Below are positions 21,440-33,515 of a DNA stretch of 64,000 bases, in pieces (position 1 is the stretch's first letter; every line of letters begins with the position of its first letter). The position numbers and the translations under genes were made by a program. The notes beneath the pieces are model-generated. The model was not told where the DNA came from and did no database searches. It saw only the letters and a list, made by a program, of their open reading frames with translations. The stretch spans positions 3,100,001 through 3,164,000 of the forward strand of contig JAJGBQ010000001.1 in NCBI GenBank assembly GCA_022457065.1, read 5' to 3'. Origin of the DNA: Curvularia sp. ZM96. Its lineage: Eukaryota; Ascomycota; Dothideomycetes; Pleosporales; Pleosporaceae.

Positions 21440-24169
21440 ATGGGCGCAACACTAATGTCTGAGTCAACGCCTGCATCATCCCCGCCACCAGCCAGTATGG
21501 ACAAAGAAAATGTGTCAAAAGCGATGCAAGAGGAAGAGGAGCGCATGAGGATACAGCGTGAGAAGGCAGACGCGAAACGTGATGCGCAGCTGGAGAAAGA
21601 GAGACAGGCAGACATCAAGAGTGGGCGAGAGGTTTTGGATAAGAAGTTTCAGCAATTGGAATTTCTCATGAACAAATCGAAGCTGTATGCGTCAGTGATG
21701 CTCCAGCAAATGCAAAAACAAGAAGAAGAGGAGAATGCGCAGAACGAGAAGACGAACGGTGCGACTTCGACACGCGAGAAGAACGCTGAAAAGACAGCAG
21801 CCGAATCACAGAGACGAGCTACACGCGCAAGCGCAGCAAACGGAACTGCAACAGCGAACACAGAAGAGACAGACATAACTCCGAACAAGGGGCGGGGCAG
21901 ACCTAAGAAACAAGACGCAAAAGGTCGAGGAAGGCCAAAGAAGCAACAATCGGATATATCTAGCTACTTTAGCAGGGAAGAGCTGAAGAAGAAAGTAGAC
22001 ACTGAAGAGGCAGCAGAGGACGACAAAGAGAACATCAAGACTGGTGATATCGGAATGACGAACTTGAAGTCTGCCCGACAGCCTAAACTAGTCACGGGGG
22101 GTACAATGCGATCATACCAGCTAGAGGGGCTTGAGTGGATGGTGTCGTTGTACAACAATGGTATCAATGGTATTCTGGCTGACGAGATGGGATTGGGCAA
22201 GACTATACAGACCATTGCCATGCTGGCCCATCTATGGGAGAACAAGTCGTACGGTCCTTTCCTTATTGCGGCACCACTCAGTACTACGAGCAACTGGGTT
22301 GCAGAATTCGAAAAATGGACACCAAGCATGCCGGTCATGCTCTACCACGGCGACAAGAAGGAGCGCGAGAGATTGCGCAAAACCAGATTACGGAACCCTG
22401 GCACAGCTGACTTCCCCATCATGGTCACGAGCTATGAAATCTGTATGAACGACCGCAAATACCTTACCGGCTTTGGCTGGCAGTTCATCATCATTGACGA
22501 GGGGCATCGCATCAAGAACCTCGATTGTCGGTTGATTCGCGAGCTGCAACAGTTTCAATCCGCAAACCGTCTGCTTATTACAGGTACCCCACTACAAAAC
22601 AATCTGACAGAGCTGTGGTCGCTACTTCATTTTCTTCTGCCTACAGTGTTTGACAAGCTGTCGACGTTTGAGAGCTGGTTTGACTTTTCTGGCTTGAAGG
22701 ACAAGGCAAGCTTCGAACAACTACTGTCAGAAGAGCGCCAGCAATACCTAGTAAAGTCGCTGCATGCAGTATTGAAGCCCTTTCTGCTGCGCCGCGTTAA
22801 GACGGATGTGGAGAGCTTGATGCCCAAAAAGCGCGAATACGTCCTGTATGCACCACTGACTTCGATGCAACGTGAGCTATACCAAGCCATTCTGGATGGT
22901 ACGAGCCGGTCTTTTCTCGAGGACAAGGCAGTGGAGCGGCTCAGCATTGGTCTGAGTAGTCGAGCAGGAACACCGTTGAGCATTCGCAGTGCCAACGGTA
23001 GTAGCAAGCGCAAAGCTCCAAGTGGTTTGTATACTCCTAACAAGAGCTCAAAGACCTCTCGCGCTGGCACACCTTCTTCTGTTGCTTCGACTAGAAGCCG
23101 AGGCCGTCCAAAGAAAAATTACGAGGAGGTCAGTGACCAAAAGTACTTTGCCGGCTTGGACAAGTCAGAATCAGAGTCAGAAGACGAGCAAAATCTGAGC
23201 TCTGATGCTGAGGAGGAGAGAATACGCGCTGCTACTTTCGAGATTGCGAAACGTCAACTCATGCAGAAGAAGTTGGGCAATCCCATTATGCAACTTCGGT
23301 TATGCTGCAATTCCCCATATAACTTCTTCAACCCATTCATCAAGGTCGGCACGGATGGGACTGAAACTTTTGCTTCGGAAACTGAACCAGATGAGACAAT
23401 CGTCTCAACCTCGGGCAAGATGCTCCTACTGGATTCTCTCCTTCCTGAGCTCATATCCCGCGGCCACAAAGTACTCATCTTTTCCCAGTTCACAACAACC
23501 CTCGATCTCCTTGGTCACTATTTGGATCTTCGGTCCTGGAACTACTCTCGCATAGACGGCTCAGTTGCGCAAACTGATCGTCAAGACCAAATATTGGCTT
23601 TCAACAAACCCTCGACTACCACAAAAGAAGCAGCTGACATCTTCATCCTGTCTACGCGCGCCGGTGGCCAGGGTATCAACCTAGCAGCAGCAGATACCGT
23701 CATTCTTTTCGACAGCGATTGGAATCCACAACAAGATCTTCAAGCCATGGACCGCGCACATCGTATCGGCCAAACTCGCAACGTCATTGTCTACCGCTTC
23801 GCAACGCGTAACACGGTTGAGCAGAAGCTCCTTGAGTCTGCTGAGGCGAAACGTCGTCTTGAAAAGCTTGTTATTCGAAAGGGCGGCGTGCGTAACGATC
23901 GGGGCGGGGCAAGAGGTGCGGAGAAGGAGCAGGAACTTGAAGAACTTCAAAAACTTCTGAGGAGAAGTGATGGAGAGAAGTATGATATCAATGAGGCGAG
24001 TAAAGGCGGAAAACTGTTGGGCAAAGAAGAGCTGGAGATTCTATTGGACAGGAGTGATGAGGCATATGAGAGAGCGGAGAAGGGGTTGGATGTTGGCGGA
24101 GACGGCGCCGTTTTCCAGGCTGTAGGGAAGAGGGAAGAAGGCGCACTTATGGAGGGCTTGCGGGCGTAA
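21440..24169 (+). CDS. IRC5: SNF2-family chromatin remodeller, Lsh/DDM1/Irc5 type
   Basis: Single exon, 909 aa from ATG 21440 (an alternative ATG at 21455 is possible). The N-terminus is a charged coiled coil (RMRIQREKADAKRDAQLEKE). Two AT-hook-like motifs (GRGRPKK) lie at about 150-165 and a third (SRGRPKKN) near 550. The ATPase is complete: motif I DEMGLGKTIQTIAML (about 250), motif II DEGH (about 351), motif III ITGTPLQNN, and helicase-C motifs with KVLIFSQFTTTLDLL, RIDGSV and QAMDRAHRIGQTRNVIVYRF. Order and signatures match Lsh/HELLS, plant DDM1, yeast Irc5 and Neurospora MUS-30, which act in genome stability and, in some lineages, DNA methylation. A Ser-rich linker splits the two lobes. 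The lack of introns in a gene this long is notable beside its neighbours. Confidence 0.9.
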   Translation: MGATLMSESTPASSPPPASMDKENVSKAMQEEEERMRIQREKADAKRDAQLEKERQADIKSGREVLDKKFQQLEFLMNKSKLYASVMLQQMQKQEEEENAQNEKTNGATSTREKNAEKTAAESQRRATRASAANGTATANTEETDITPNKGRGRPKKQDAKGRGRPKKQQSDISSYFSREELKKKVDTEEAAEDDKENIKTGDIGMTNLKSARQPKLVTGGTMRSYQLEGLEWMVSLYNNGINGILADEMGLGKTIQTIAMLAHLWENKSYGPFLIAAPLSTTSNWVAEFEKWTPSMPVMLYHGDKKERERLRKTRLRNPGTADFPIMVTSYEICMNDRKYLTGFGWQFIIIDEGHRIKNLDCRLIRELQQFQSANRLLITGTPLQNNLTELWSLLHFLLPTVFDKLSTFESWFDFSGLKDKASFEQLLSEERQQYLVKSLHAVLKPFLLRRVKTDVESLMPKKREYVLYAPLTSMQRELYQAILDGTSRSFLEDKAVERLSIGLSSRAGTPLSIRSANGSSKRKAPSGLYTPNKSSKTSRAGTPSSVASTRSRGRPKKNYEEVSDQKYFAGLDKSESESEDEQNLSSDAEEERIRAATFEIAKRQLMQKKLGNPIMQLRLCCNSPYNFFNPFIKVGTDGTETFASETEPDETIVSTSGKMLLLDSLLPELISRGHKVLIFSQFTTTLDLLGHYLDLRSWNYSRIDGSVAQTDRQDQILAFNKPSTTTKEAADIFILSTRAGGQGINLAAADTVILFDSDWNPQQDLQAMDRAHRIGQTRNVIVYRFATRNTVEQKLLESAEAKRRLEKLVIRKGGVRNDRGGARGAEKEQELEELQKLLRRSDGEKYDINEASKGGKLLGKEELEILLDRSDEAYERAEKGLDVGGDGAVFQAVGKREEGALMEGLRA

Positions 24170-26690
24170 TGGATCTGGGAGTTTGAATGGCTTAAGTTTT
24201 GGTTACTTTTCATAAACTGTTGGTGTTTGCAGGATGTACACTTCGATTGTATAACAATAGATATGAGCTTTCGCGTCGCTCGCGTTCATGATTACTACAT
24301 TGTCGGACATAGCTTTGTTACCGTTCGTATAGGTTGGATATGTTACTTCAGCATACGAAGGTCATACACATCAGGATGAACTGCACCTAGGGGTAAGTTT
24401 TGCCCCTGTTTCTGGCTGCTCTTATCTGACCCATCTAAGGCGGTGATTTTTTTAACCTGTACACCATCTCCATGCCGTATTCTTGGATCGGCGGCAACAG
24501 CATTATTTCCTTTGATACCCTGAATTGCTATGAGGCTCTTTACCTGCTGAGTAGCGTTGAGTCAGCTGACGGCGGTCAAAGATGGTAAGATTGGCCGCCG
24601 TGGGTTTCCTAGACTCATTCATAATCTACGCTGAAGAGATTGTCGCATCGATTCAGCACGAGGCTTGAGAATCTTGGAGAAGCAATGCAGTCGTCCGATA
24701 ATATGCAGCTCATATGTCGAACGCACGCAACTGTCAAGGACATGTCACAACAGCCTGAGTTCAGCCATGACCAGCTTATCATCAGGAGAGTGGAATGCAA
24801 AGAAAGTTTGCTTAATTCCCGTCTACTCCGGCAAAGTTCAGGTTCGGTGCGTTAGGGTACCGTACCCCGTGATGATGTCAACGGCAGCTTGCCTTCAAGA
24901 ATCGTACTCATTTCTCCGGAATACGTATCATGACAATCTTGACTTTAACGAGCACGAAACGCCTCCCCCTTCTCCTAAAGCGGTATATCTTCGTAATTGT
25001 AAAATTTGATTTCGCCGATCCTGACGGATGTGACTGCTTTGTCCCAGCCGCCTTCACTATGCAATGCTATCTATTGCCGTGTTACTGCCGTCAATGCTAC
25101 GAGGCACGGGTTGCAAGTGTTCAGCACGTATCCTGTTGTCTTATGATCAATTTACAGATTCGCTGTGATCAGCACGACTAGACCAAACTTGCGTCTAACA
25201 CGGGAAGCTCCGCCAGAATTCCAAACCATTCACCAGTAGCATGAACTGGTTCAACCGAGGCAGGCTGCACAAGACTGACTAAAAGCAGCTCTCCTATTGA
25301 ACCAAAGAAAGAACCGCTAGCAATAGCCCTGCTGGACAAACTAGCCCTCCCGCTCTCACTAGCACTAGTGTTAGGGCTCTGCCATTGAAAAACGACGTCA
25401 GACGTCAGACGAGCAAGGGGCACAATTGCAGATCGCACGGCTTGCACGCCGCGCACACCCATATCAAGATGCTCATCCCCAGCAAACGGTCCGATGTACG
25501 CAATTGGGCAACGAGAACAACATCACAAACTCTTTTTAGCCCTCTTTCCCCTGGCACCGGCAGTTACCAGTCCCTAGACTCAACCCAAATGCGCCTTAGT
25601 CCGCCATCTCGGAAACAAGCGCGTCCGAGCCAATGGGAGCGAGTCCAATGAAACCTTTGGACTACCACCGTTCTATGGTTTGGAACACGCAATCCACCCT
25701 CGCAGTCCAGAACTCTTTGCAATTCTAAAATGATTGAAATATGTTTTTTAACTTCCCTCCATCACGCACTTGTCCTTAGCAAAACCAATATCTTCACATT
25801 AGAACGCAGACACGTGAAGAACGTAGCGCCTCTCTTCTACACAAACAGCCACACATATCCAGAAACCCCAGGATCCACGCGGAGAACTACGCAAGCCCAC
25901 TTACCCCAGACCCTTCTCTCCCGCATGACCAAGAAAAAAAGCGCCACACAAGGCACCGGGGTAGTAGCGGGTAGTTTGTGTAGGTGGCGACGTATGTATG
26001 CCACATACTACACATCCACTTGATACCAACGAATCAAACACCTCGGAAAGAGGCCAAAAGTTCATCGTCGTATACACAAGTGTTTTTTCCTCCGACACTA
26101 ATGTGGTGTTAAATGCCAAACAGTCGGACGTAGATACTATTTACGTGCTAGGATATAAGCTACCCAGGAACGACGCACATGCAGGTATGCGTACGCGTGC
26201 GTAGGAAGTACAAGCTTGGTGATTGAATTACCGTTTTGTCTAGGCTTGCAATAGGTGCAGAATCTGGGGTAGATGCATGCCTGGCGGGGTGGTGGCGGGG
26301 CGGAGCAATGGCTATATCGGGGAGTGTGTATGTACGAATGTTCAAGGGAAAAAAGGCTGTTGTTGGGGCAGTATGGTGGGGACTTAGTAAGTCCTGTCCA
26401 GTTTGAACGGACGTATTTCTTTGTTTGGTTCACTACATGGTTCGTAGCGCATATGTCCGTTGTACGCCTGTCGCCATCGCTATCGCCATCGGTTGACGTG
26501 GTCATGGGGGAGCAAAGGGAACACTAAAAGACGGCGGCAGCAATGACGGATGACGGATATGACCGCGAAGCAGCCGGGAAAAGGAAAGACGGGTCAGATA
26601 TATATCTATCAGCCTACTTCGCTATCTTAAGGACTTCTCACTTTCGTCAAGAAAGCAAGCACCTTTCTTCATTGCTGCAACTTCTCAACC
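24170..26690. other. Gene-poor region upstream of peroxidase gene
   Basis: About 2.5 kb with no supported gene on either strand. ORFs of 60-120 codons show no motif or plausible start context. The last few hundred bases should contain the promoter of the gene at 26691. Confidence 0.4.
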
Positions 26691-28194
26691 ATGTACTTTC
26701 CTTCTCTCCGACTAGCGCTACTTGTTGCTGGTGCTGCAACACCCCAGTTAACAAGTGCCTGGCCGACCGCCATCCTCGACGCAGCAAGCCATGATCCCAA
26801 CCTACTCAAGCGCGCAGAGGAGGCAGTAAGGGCGCTTGAGCAAAGACAAGGCAGTGCGAGCGCGGCCACGGCCTTATTTGAACCCATACCCATTTTCGAC
26901 GCAAAGACACAATATATCAATGTGAGCGCAGGAAGCGGACATGAATATGTTCCTCCGGGCCCCAATGACCTTCGAGGCCCATGTCCCGGGCTCAATGCTA
27001 TGGCAAATCATGTGCGTATACATACATGGAAATTTCCTTTGAATCTCAAGTCGCTTGAAATCCACTCTCCCTTGAACTCAACTTCTTACCATTTACAACT
27101 CTTCAATCTAACCTCCTTTACTCTACCTTCCCTACAACCCAACTAACACAACGCACGCAGAACTTCCTCCCCCACTCCGGCTATGCCACCGTAACCCAAT
27201 ACATCGCCGCGACCACAACCGTCGTCGGCATGGGCCCCCGACTCGCCATCTTGCTATCCGCTCTCGGCGGCGCCTTAGACGGCGACATCCTAAATTGGTC
27301 CATGGGCGGCAAGCCGTCTCTCCTCCAATCCAGCGCCACGGGCATCCTCGCCAACGGCCTCATCGGCTCGCACAACAAATACGAGACCGACGCCTCCCCC
27401 ACGCGCCCAGATCTCTACCAATCCGGTAACAACTGGAAAACCGTGCCAGCTCAGTTCCAAGCACTCGTCGATGCGTCCGGTGGGAAGGAAGTGACGCTGG
27501 AGAGCCTGACTGCGTTTCGCAGCCAGCGGGTGGATGCGCAGAGGAGTAGTAATCCGTATTATTTCAGCGGGCCCTTTTCAGGGGTCCTGGTACAGCCGGC
27601 TGCATATACCTTCATATACAGGTTTATGGCCAATCATTCGGCGGAGAGGCCTGAGGGGGTACTGCCGATTGACGTGCTGAAGAGTTGGTTTGGGGTCGAA
27701 GGGGAGAGTGGTAGCTACAAGGCTGTGCAGGGCGCGGAGCGGATACCGGAGAATTGGTATCGACGCCCGATTGCGTATCCGTACGAGTCTGAGTACTTTC
27801 TTGCAGATGTGGTGAATGCGGCGGTGCTGCACCCAAAGTTTCTTGATATCGGGGGGTAAGTCACCCTACTACCCTTTTCGAACATTCAACGCAGTAGGTA
27901 CTAATTTATAACAGCAACACCGGCACTCCCAACTCCTTCGTTGGTGTCGACGTGGCAGACCTAACCGGCGGCGTCTTCAAATCTGCCGACCTACTCAAAG
28001 GAAACAATCTCGGCTGTTTCCTGTACCAGCTGTCTGCACAGGCGAAGCCAGATATTCTGCTCGGCCCGCTCACGACACTGACTGATATTGTAGGAAAGTT
28101 GGTGGGTGCTTTGGGCTGTCCGCAGCTGAAGGCAATTGATGCGAGCCAGTTGCAGCAGTTTCCTGGGTATAAGAAGCAGGCGGTGTATGGGTGA
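26691..28194 (+). CDS. Haem-thiolate peroxidase (chloroperoxidase/UPO family), secreted
   Basis: Exons 26691-27011, 27161-27855 and 27915-28194 (introns 149 and 59 nt) encode 431 aa. A signal peptide (MYFPSLRLALLVAGAATPQL) leads. The proximal Cys lies in the family motif GPCPGLNAMANH; intron 1 splits this motif from its continuation NFLPHSG. A motif equivalent to the EGD/EHD metal and acid-base region reads KYETDASPTR. The segment SGPFSGVLVQPAAYTFIYRF sits where peroxygenases usually carry the acid-base Glu, and here no Glu is obvious. Family enzymes use H2O2 to halogenate or oxygenate substrates. The C-terminal extension is longer than in classical chloroperoxidase. Activity cannot be assumed. 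Family call secure, reaction uncertain. Confidence 0.88.
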
Positions 28195-28859
28195 GGCAGA
28201 TGGGACAGAAGGGGGACCATGTTATGACTATGTTATGAATTTGTGACTTGTTTATTGAGCGGGAGGATCAGTAGTCTGTTATGTACAAAGGAAATGACAT
28301 GCCTTTATGAACATGAGAAACTCTCCAACATTCCAAGAATTCCTAGATCAGACATCACAACAAACATGTTCACCCAAATAAATATGTAACGAGACGTGTC
28401 AGGTCCGACTCCCATGTAAGAGCCAGACATACAATGACGCATCTCGATCTTCTTCTTCCAACGTTCCGTTAAGAGTGCACCGTATCAAATCACGGGACTC
28501 CTGCAGGCTCAAGGCCTGCATCGTTGGTGTTATACATCACGATGTTGATCACAGACTGTGTAGACTGAGAAAATCAAGGTTAGCTGGGCAATAGACATAA
28601 GAGGACATGGTGCAAGCATCATCAATATCGAGCCTTCGATATTTGCAACCTACTGTGGCCAACTCATAGCCTCGTATAATGTCCTGTTAAATCGTGATTT
28701 TGCCCGAAAATGACACGCAAGTTGGTGATGCCACCACCTACCCTTGCTCCTTTCTTACAACGCCTTACGTGCCTTCTACAAACAGTAGGAAAGTGACACC
28801 CGTACGCCTTGCTAATAGCAAACCAGAGCGCGGACGTTTCCGCTATTCCTTACGGTTCT
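28195..28859. other. Convergent intergenic region
   Basis: The 3' flanks of the peroxidase (plus) and PRPP synthetase (minus) genes. No gene or repeat seen. Confidence 0.5.
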
Positions 28860-30757
28860 CTAGTCGTAATGCATAAACAGCTGGCTCATGCTCTCGCCAT
28901 GGTGATTTCGCCTTATCGCTTCAGCTAGGAGGTTGTCAACTTTGATAATCTCCAGCTTGTCCTCGCTTGCTTGGGCGAGCTTGTGGTCGGGAATGGGGAA
29001 CGCGTTGGTGATGACAATCTTGTCAATGACATCACAGTTGCTCATTTCCTCAAGACAGTCGCCGCCAAAGATGCCATGTGTAGCAAAGCAGTACACCTTG
29101 GTGGCGCCACCGCGCTTGACAACAGTCTCAGCGGCCGCAATCCACGACGCAGACTTGTCCATCATGTCATCAACAATGAACACGGGGCGATCTTTGACAT
29201 TGCCGACAAGCGTGACCATGGTCTCGAGTTCGGGATTCTTGAGGTCTTCTTCTTCATCTTCCGATGAAGCAGCCGCGTCGTAGGTCCCGCCTAGCGCATG
29301 CGAGTGCTCAGTCTCTCTGTTACGACTGGACGAGGCATTGGACATGAAAGAGGCCATCATGTTATTGGGTATGTCATCGTTGTCGTCTTCCGACGGCGGA
29401 CGGTTGCGCCAGGTGCTGTGCGAGGTTGCAGACATGGACGGCGAAGGGTGGGTATCGTCGACAATGTGACCTTGCACTAGACGTCCGTGGATGACGTTTC
29501 GGGCGCGCTGCGATGGTTAGACTGGCAACACCAATATGTAGAGCAACAAACCTCGTCCGTGTATTCCTCTTCGGCACCGCTCTCCTCTGCACTGGGCTCC
29601 TCGGGCTCTTCTTGCTCCTGGTTCTCTGCATCAGTTCGAATGGGCTCTAGTGGCACCTCTGGCTCAACAATCGAGCCCGCTCGCATCGACTTGGACAGCG
29701 GGTGGCTGCCCGTTGGCTCGGAACCATGAACTCGCCGCACGAGTGGGTTGGTGGGGGTGCGCCTAAGGTTGGATTTGCCTGGTTCCGCCTTTGGGTCAAT
29801 CGTGATGCTACTGATGGGCGTGATATCAGCATCTGACTCCAGCGCAGTTCGGACTAAACCTGGTGTCTCGTATGCACCATCCAATCGCAGTTGCTCGAAC
29901 ATGGCACTCTCGTTCCAGTGCACTGCTGTGCCGGCCCGGCGCCTGTCGGTCGTCACAATGCCGAAACTAAGCTTCAGCGCGTCGGCTAGCGATGTGACAC
30001 GCTTTGTGCCACCTGGATTCTTGCTCACAACCACAGCCTCCCTCCAATTGGGGACATTGACGCGGATCCAACGCGATATGAGGGGTTCGGCGACGAGGTT
30101 GTCAACGGGGCACTTGAAGAAGCCCTGCATCTGCGAAGCATGCAGGTCAATGGTCATGACGTGGCTGACCCCAGCAATGTGCAAAAGGTTTGCGACCATG
30201 CGGGCGGTAATGGCGCCGCGGTGCTGCTTCTTCTTGGACTGGCGCGAGTAGGGGAAGTAGGGCATGACGGCTGGGGCAGTTAGTAGCTGGCATGGAGCTC
30301 ATGGAGGCGCCCAGTACCTGTGACTGACTTGGCCGAGCCGCCTTTGCAGGCCGAGATCATAATCAGCAGCTCCATCACCGAGTCGTTGATTCTGACCCAT
30401 TAGCCATTTTGGCGCGCACGACAGGGCTGGGCTACGCACTTCTCGCTCCCACTCTGGACGATGAAGACATCCTTGTTTCGAATCGAAGTATCTGGGCTGC
30501 CGTTAGCATTGGGGCTGTGAAGGGGTGTGAAGCAACATACGGATGGTGACTGAAGTCTCTCCATTTTTAAACTTGCCCAGGGTTGCCGAGCCAGGCTTCA
30601 TGCCCAGCCGGTCGCAAATGCCCTCGACGAGCTTGGGATGCGAAGTGCCGCCAAAGACAATGGCGCCCCTCATGGTGGGCGGTCCGAGTAGGGTGACGTT
30701 CTCGTAGTGAGCAAATTGTGGTGAAGGCCGCTGAGGCCTGGCAAAATTGTTCGACAT
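28860..30757 (-). CDS. Ribose-phosphate pyrophosphokinase, Prs5-like subunit with large insertion
   Basis: Exons 30757-30541, 30491-30440, 30391-30318, 30270-29552 and 29507-28860 give 569 aa, versus about 320 in simple enzymes. Recognised in order are RGAIVFGGTSHPKLVEGI, FKNGETSVTI, VFIVQSG, INDSVMELLIMISACKGGSA, VMPYFPYSRQ, the metal site DLHASQMQGFF and VVVSKNPGGTKRVTSLAD. Then comes an acidic, Ser-rich insertion of about 225 residues (around 226-452), and the C-terminal lobe with VGNVKDRPVFIVDDMMD. The PRPP loop, usually DTxGT-like, reads DKSAS. Yeast Prs1 and Prs5 also carry non-homologous insertions, and Prs5 works in hetero-complexes linked to cell-wall integrity. This subunit may be regulatory rather than catalytic. 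The donor of the last intron is GTTTGT. Confidence 0.88.
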
Positions 30758-33515
30758 GCTAGCGGAGCCGTCGGTGCGTCGGGGGTTGGGCCTGGGCTGC
30801 CCCACTATCCGCTCGATGAGGCAACGACTGCCAGCGTGCACCTGACTCGCAACCACCAAAAAGGCACCGCACGAATTGGACTCTGGCGGAGAAAAGCACA
30901 GCGGGAAGGGCAGTTCATAGCCCTCGAGAAAGCGACAAGGCAAAGAGGCTAAGCTGACCGGCTGCTGCTCATCTTTATGCACACAGCTGCATTACCCAAC
31001 GTCTTACAAGCAGGAGCTGCGTTGGCACGCGACCATGGAGTCGTTCTCTGTAGCCAGTCAGGAACCTCAAGCAGACCACGATGCACCTTGGTACCTGCAG
31101 AGGCTCTCAAGAGGTCCCCACCCTCCAGAAGCTCGCCCAGTGCGGTGTCTTCTTGGAGGTATGTGTATCTGTAGTCTCTATGTATGTCTGCGCCGCTGGG
31201 CTTGGCAGTCACAGTCACGTGCAGACGGTTCGGTTACACAAGCTCACCGCCTACTTTGGTACCTCGACGACCAATGTCTACCTGGGCTACATGAACGTCC
31301 ATCCTATCAGCCACCAATATGGTGGCTCTGCCCTGATGGAGTCGGAGCCGATGTTCGCAGCAAGTGCTATGTCCAGCCGCAGTCTCCATGCATCACGGAT
31401 GTATCTCTTTGGAGTATCTTTTTCTCCCCACTACTAACTAGTCGGTCTGTTTTGGGGTAAAGCGAGGTACATAGCTACTGGACTATTTGCGTAGTGTGCA
31501 GCAAGATCGCCATGGCTGCGTGGTACAAGGACTAGATGTGCTCAAAAGAGAAGCAATGAAGCCCCATGGGGCGGGCCAGGTGGATGGCGGTCGCCTTGGA
31601 CACTGGCTTGATGCCGTATGAAGGAGATTTTCCTGACGAGGCTGCACAGGAACAGCCCGATTGGCCGACGGGGGGCTGCCAAAGGAGCGGCCACTAGTAG
31701 CGGCCATCTGGTACCGAACACCGGGACTGGCGGCACAATCTGGCTGTGCGTGCCGCCATGGTGAAGTGACAGAAAACGGCGTGCACAGCAGCAAAGTTCA
31801 CGGGCGAGTGGCTAAGAAGGAGCCGGGCGGACAGGGAAGGGCCCTTTCCAGGCGCCTGGTCTGGGGGCGCTGAGGCATCTGTTGGACGGATGGGACGTGG
31901 CACAGCGGATGGGTGCTGTTGAGGGAGTGGTTGCGGCCCAGAGAGAGAGGGTCGGTGTAGGCTGTCGAGGCGGGCAATGGGCGATGGGGCTAGGCTAAAA
32001 GGCCGTGGGCCGCACAGGGTTGCACGATCTCGTATCGTGGCACCGGGGGGCAGGGTCAGTCCGATCCAGGGCGCGGCTGGAGGGTGCAAGCAGGCGAGGG
32101 AGGGTCGTGTTGAGGCAGAGGTGGGTGGGTGAGTGGGTATGTAGTAGGAGACGTCGACACGCCACGGCTTGGCTGGAGGGGGTGCGTCGCCCGTCTGGTC
32201 GGGGGCTCCAAAGCCACGTTGCTGGCGTCGTTGGCGGCGATGGCGTGCGTGCTGTGGTTGCTTCTGCTCGCAGTCTCGTGCTCGGCGCGCGACGTCGTTT
32301 GGATGGGCTGCAGCAGGTGTTTACGGGGGTGTTCAGGCGGCCCCCCCTGCCCCTGCTGCTGCCCATGCACGGCGACGGTTTCGGCAATCGCGTCTGGGCC
32401 GCTTAGCAGCCCATGCGGCTGGCGCCCATAGGTGGCCGGCAGCCGCGCCCGGCGGGCGGCCATTGGCCGGGGCGCGCGAGCAGCGAACCGCCAGCGCCAA
32501 AAAGGAAAACACGATAGTCAGCCCGGCTCAGCCCAGCGTGGGGCTCGCCATGGCTCCGCACACGCAGGTACAGGCTCGCGCGCCCCGGGCGAGCGCGGCA
32601 GCAGAACGGGCTGGTTGCGGACGAGGGCGCATATGCCATGACGCTGGCCGTGACACACTGGCTGCAGCAGCGCTGCCCTCGAACCCTCTCGGAACATTCG
32701 CATCGCCGGCCCTGCTGCGGCCTCGACATGCCCATGCTATGCCATGACACGCAAATGGCAGCCGACGCCCGCAGCAGCCCGCCCTCGACGGCGACAGCAG
32801 CGCGGCCGACCGCCAGACGACACGTCGAGAGCGGGCACGGCACGACTCTCCCTCGCTCCAGACAGAGCCTCACATGCCCTCGCGGCCCGTCTCGTCGGCG
32901 GCCGGCCCTGGGCGTGTCACCATCCTGTCCGTCTTGGGATGTCCACGTCCAGGAACGCTCCATGGGCAGGCGGCTGCACGCTTGCTGCTCGTTGTACACT
33001 TCCGTCGTCCCTGGCGGCCACACGGCCGTCGACTGACCTGACTTTGGACCAAAGTTTATTCTCCGCTTCACCTAGCTCTTCCTCAGACCGAGTATAAGAT
33101 CCGCGTCGTTAGCGTCGCTGGTCGAGCAACAAGCAAGCACGCCCTGGAGTCGTTCCTTCTCCAGTCCACTATCAAACCACCCTGAACCCGGCCACTGGCC
33201 GCATCCTCGTCATCCTGCTCCTCCACCTCCGCCTCCACCTCCACCCACACTTTTGTTTTGCAAGCCACGATCCAGACGGCCCTCGCCCGACACCTCTGCC
33301 CTACCCCAATTCCATCTTAGCCTCCGCCGTCGTGCCGCCACTACTCACGTCAGTACCTTCACCTCGTTCGATTGCGAATGCTATATCTACTCGTCCCCAT
33401 CCCGCCCCTTCCGTCTCTCCCACTAACCACCCCCACAGTCGTTCTTGCCTCCGCCTCCTCCTTTTGTTTCTCACCACCATATCTCTCTCTCTCTACCTGT
33501 CTCACCCTCACCACA
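30758..33515. other. 2.76-kb GC-rich gene-free region (PRS5-like / small Cys-rich gene)
   Basis: Between divergently transcribed genes. From about 31500 to 33100 the DNA is very GC-rich, so long stop-free frames occur on both strands with Arg/Pro/Ala-biased products. None shows conserved motifs, introns or credible starts. Pyrimidine-rich DNA (CTCCAC, CTCTCT repeats) lies directly before 33516 and probably forms a long 5' UTR. Confidence 0.5.
33220..33250 (+). repeat. CTCCAC/CCTCCG-type pyrimidine repeat
   Basis: Imperfect tandem of CCTCCAC and CCGCCTCCACCT units in the probable 5' UTR or promoter of the 53-aa gene. Confidence 0.5.

Noticed and set aside
31000..33100. Many long frames in GC-rich DNA
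   Set aside because: Present on both strands at the same place and rich in Arg/Pro/Ala, as expected from high GC with few stops.
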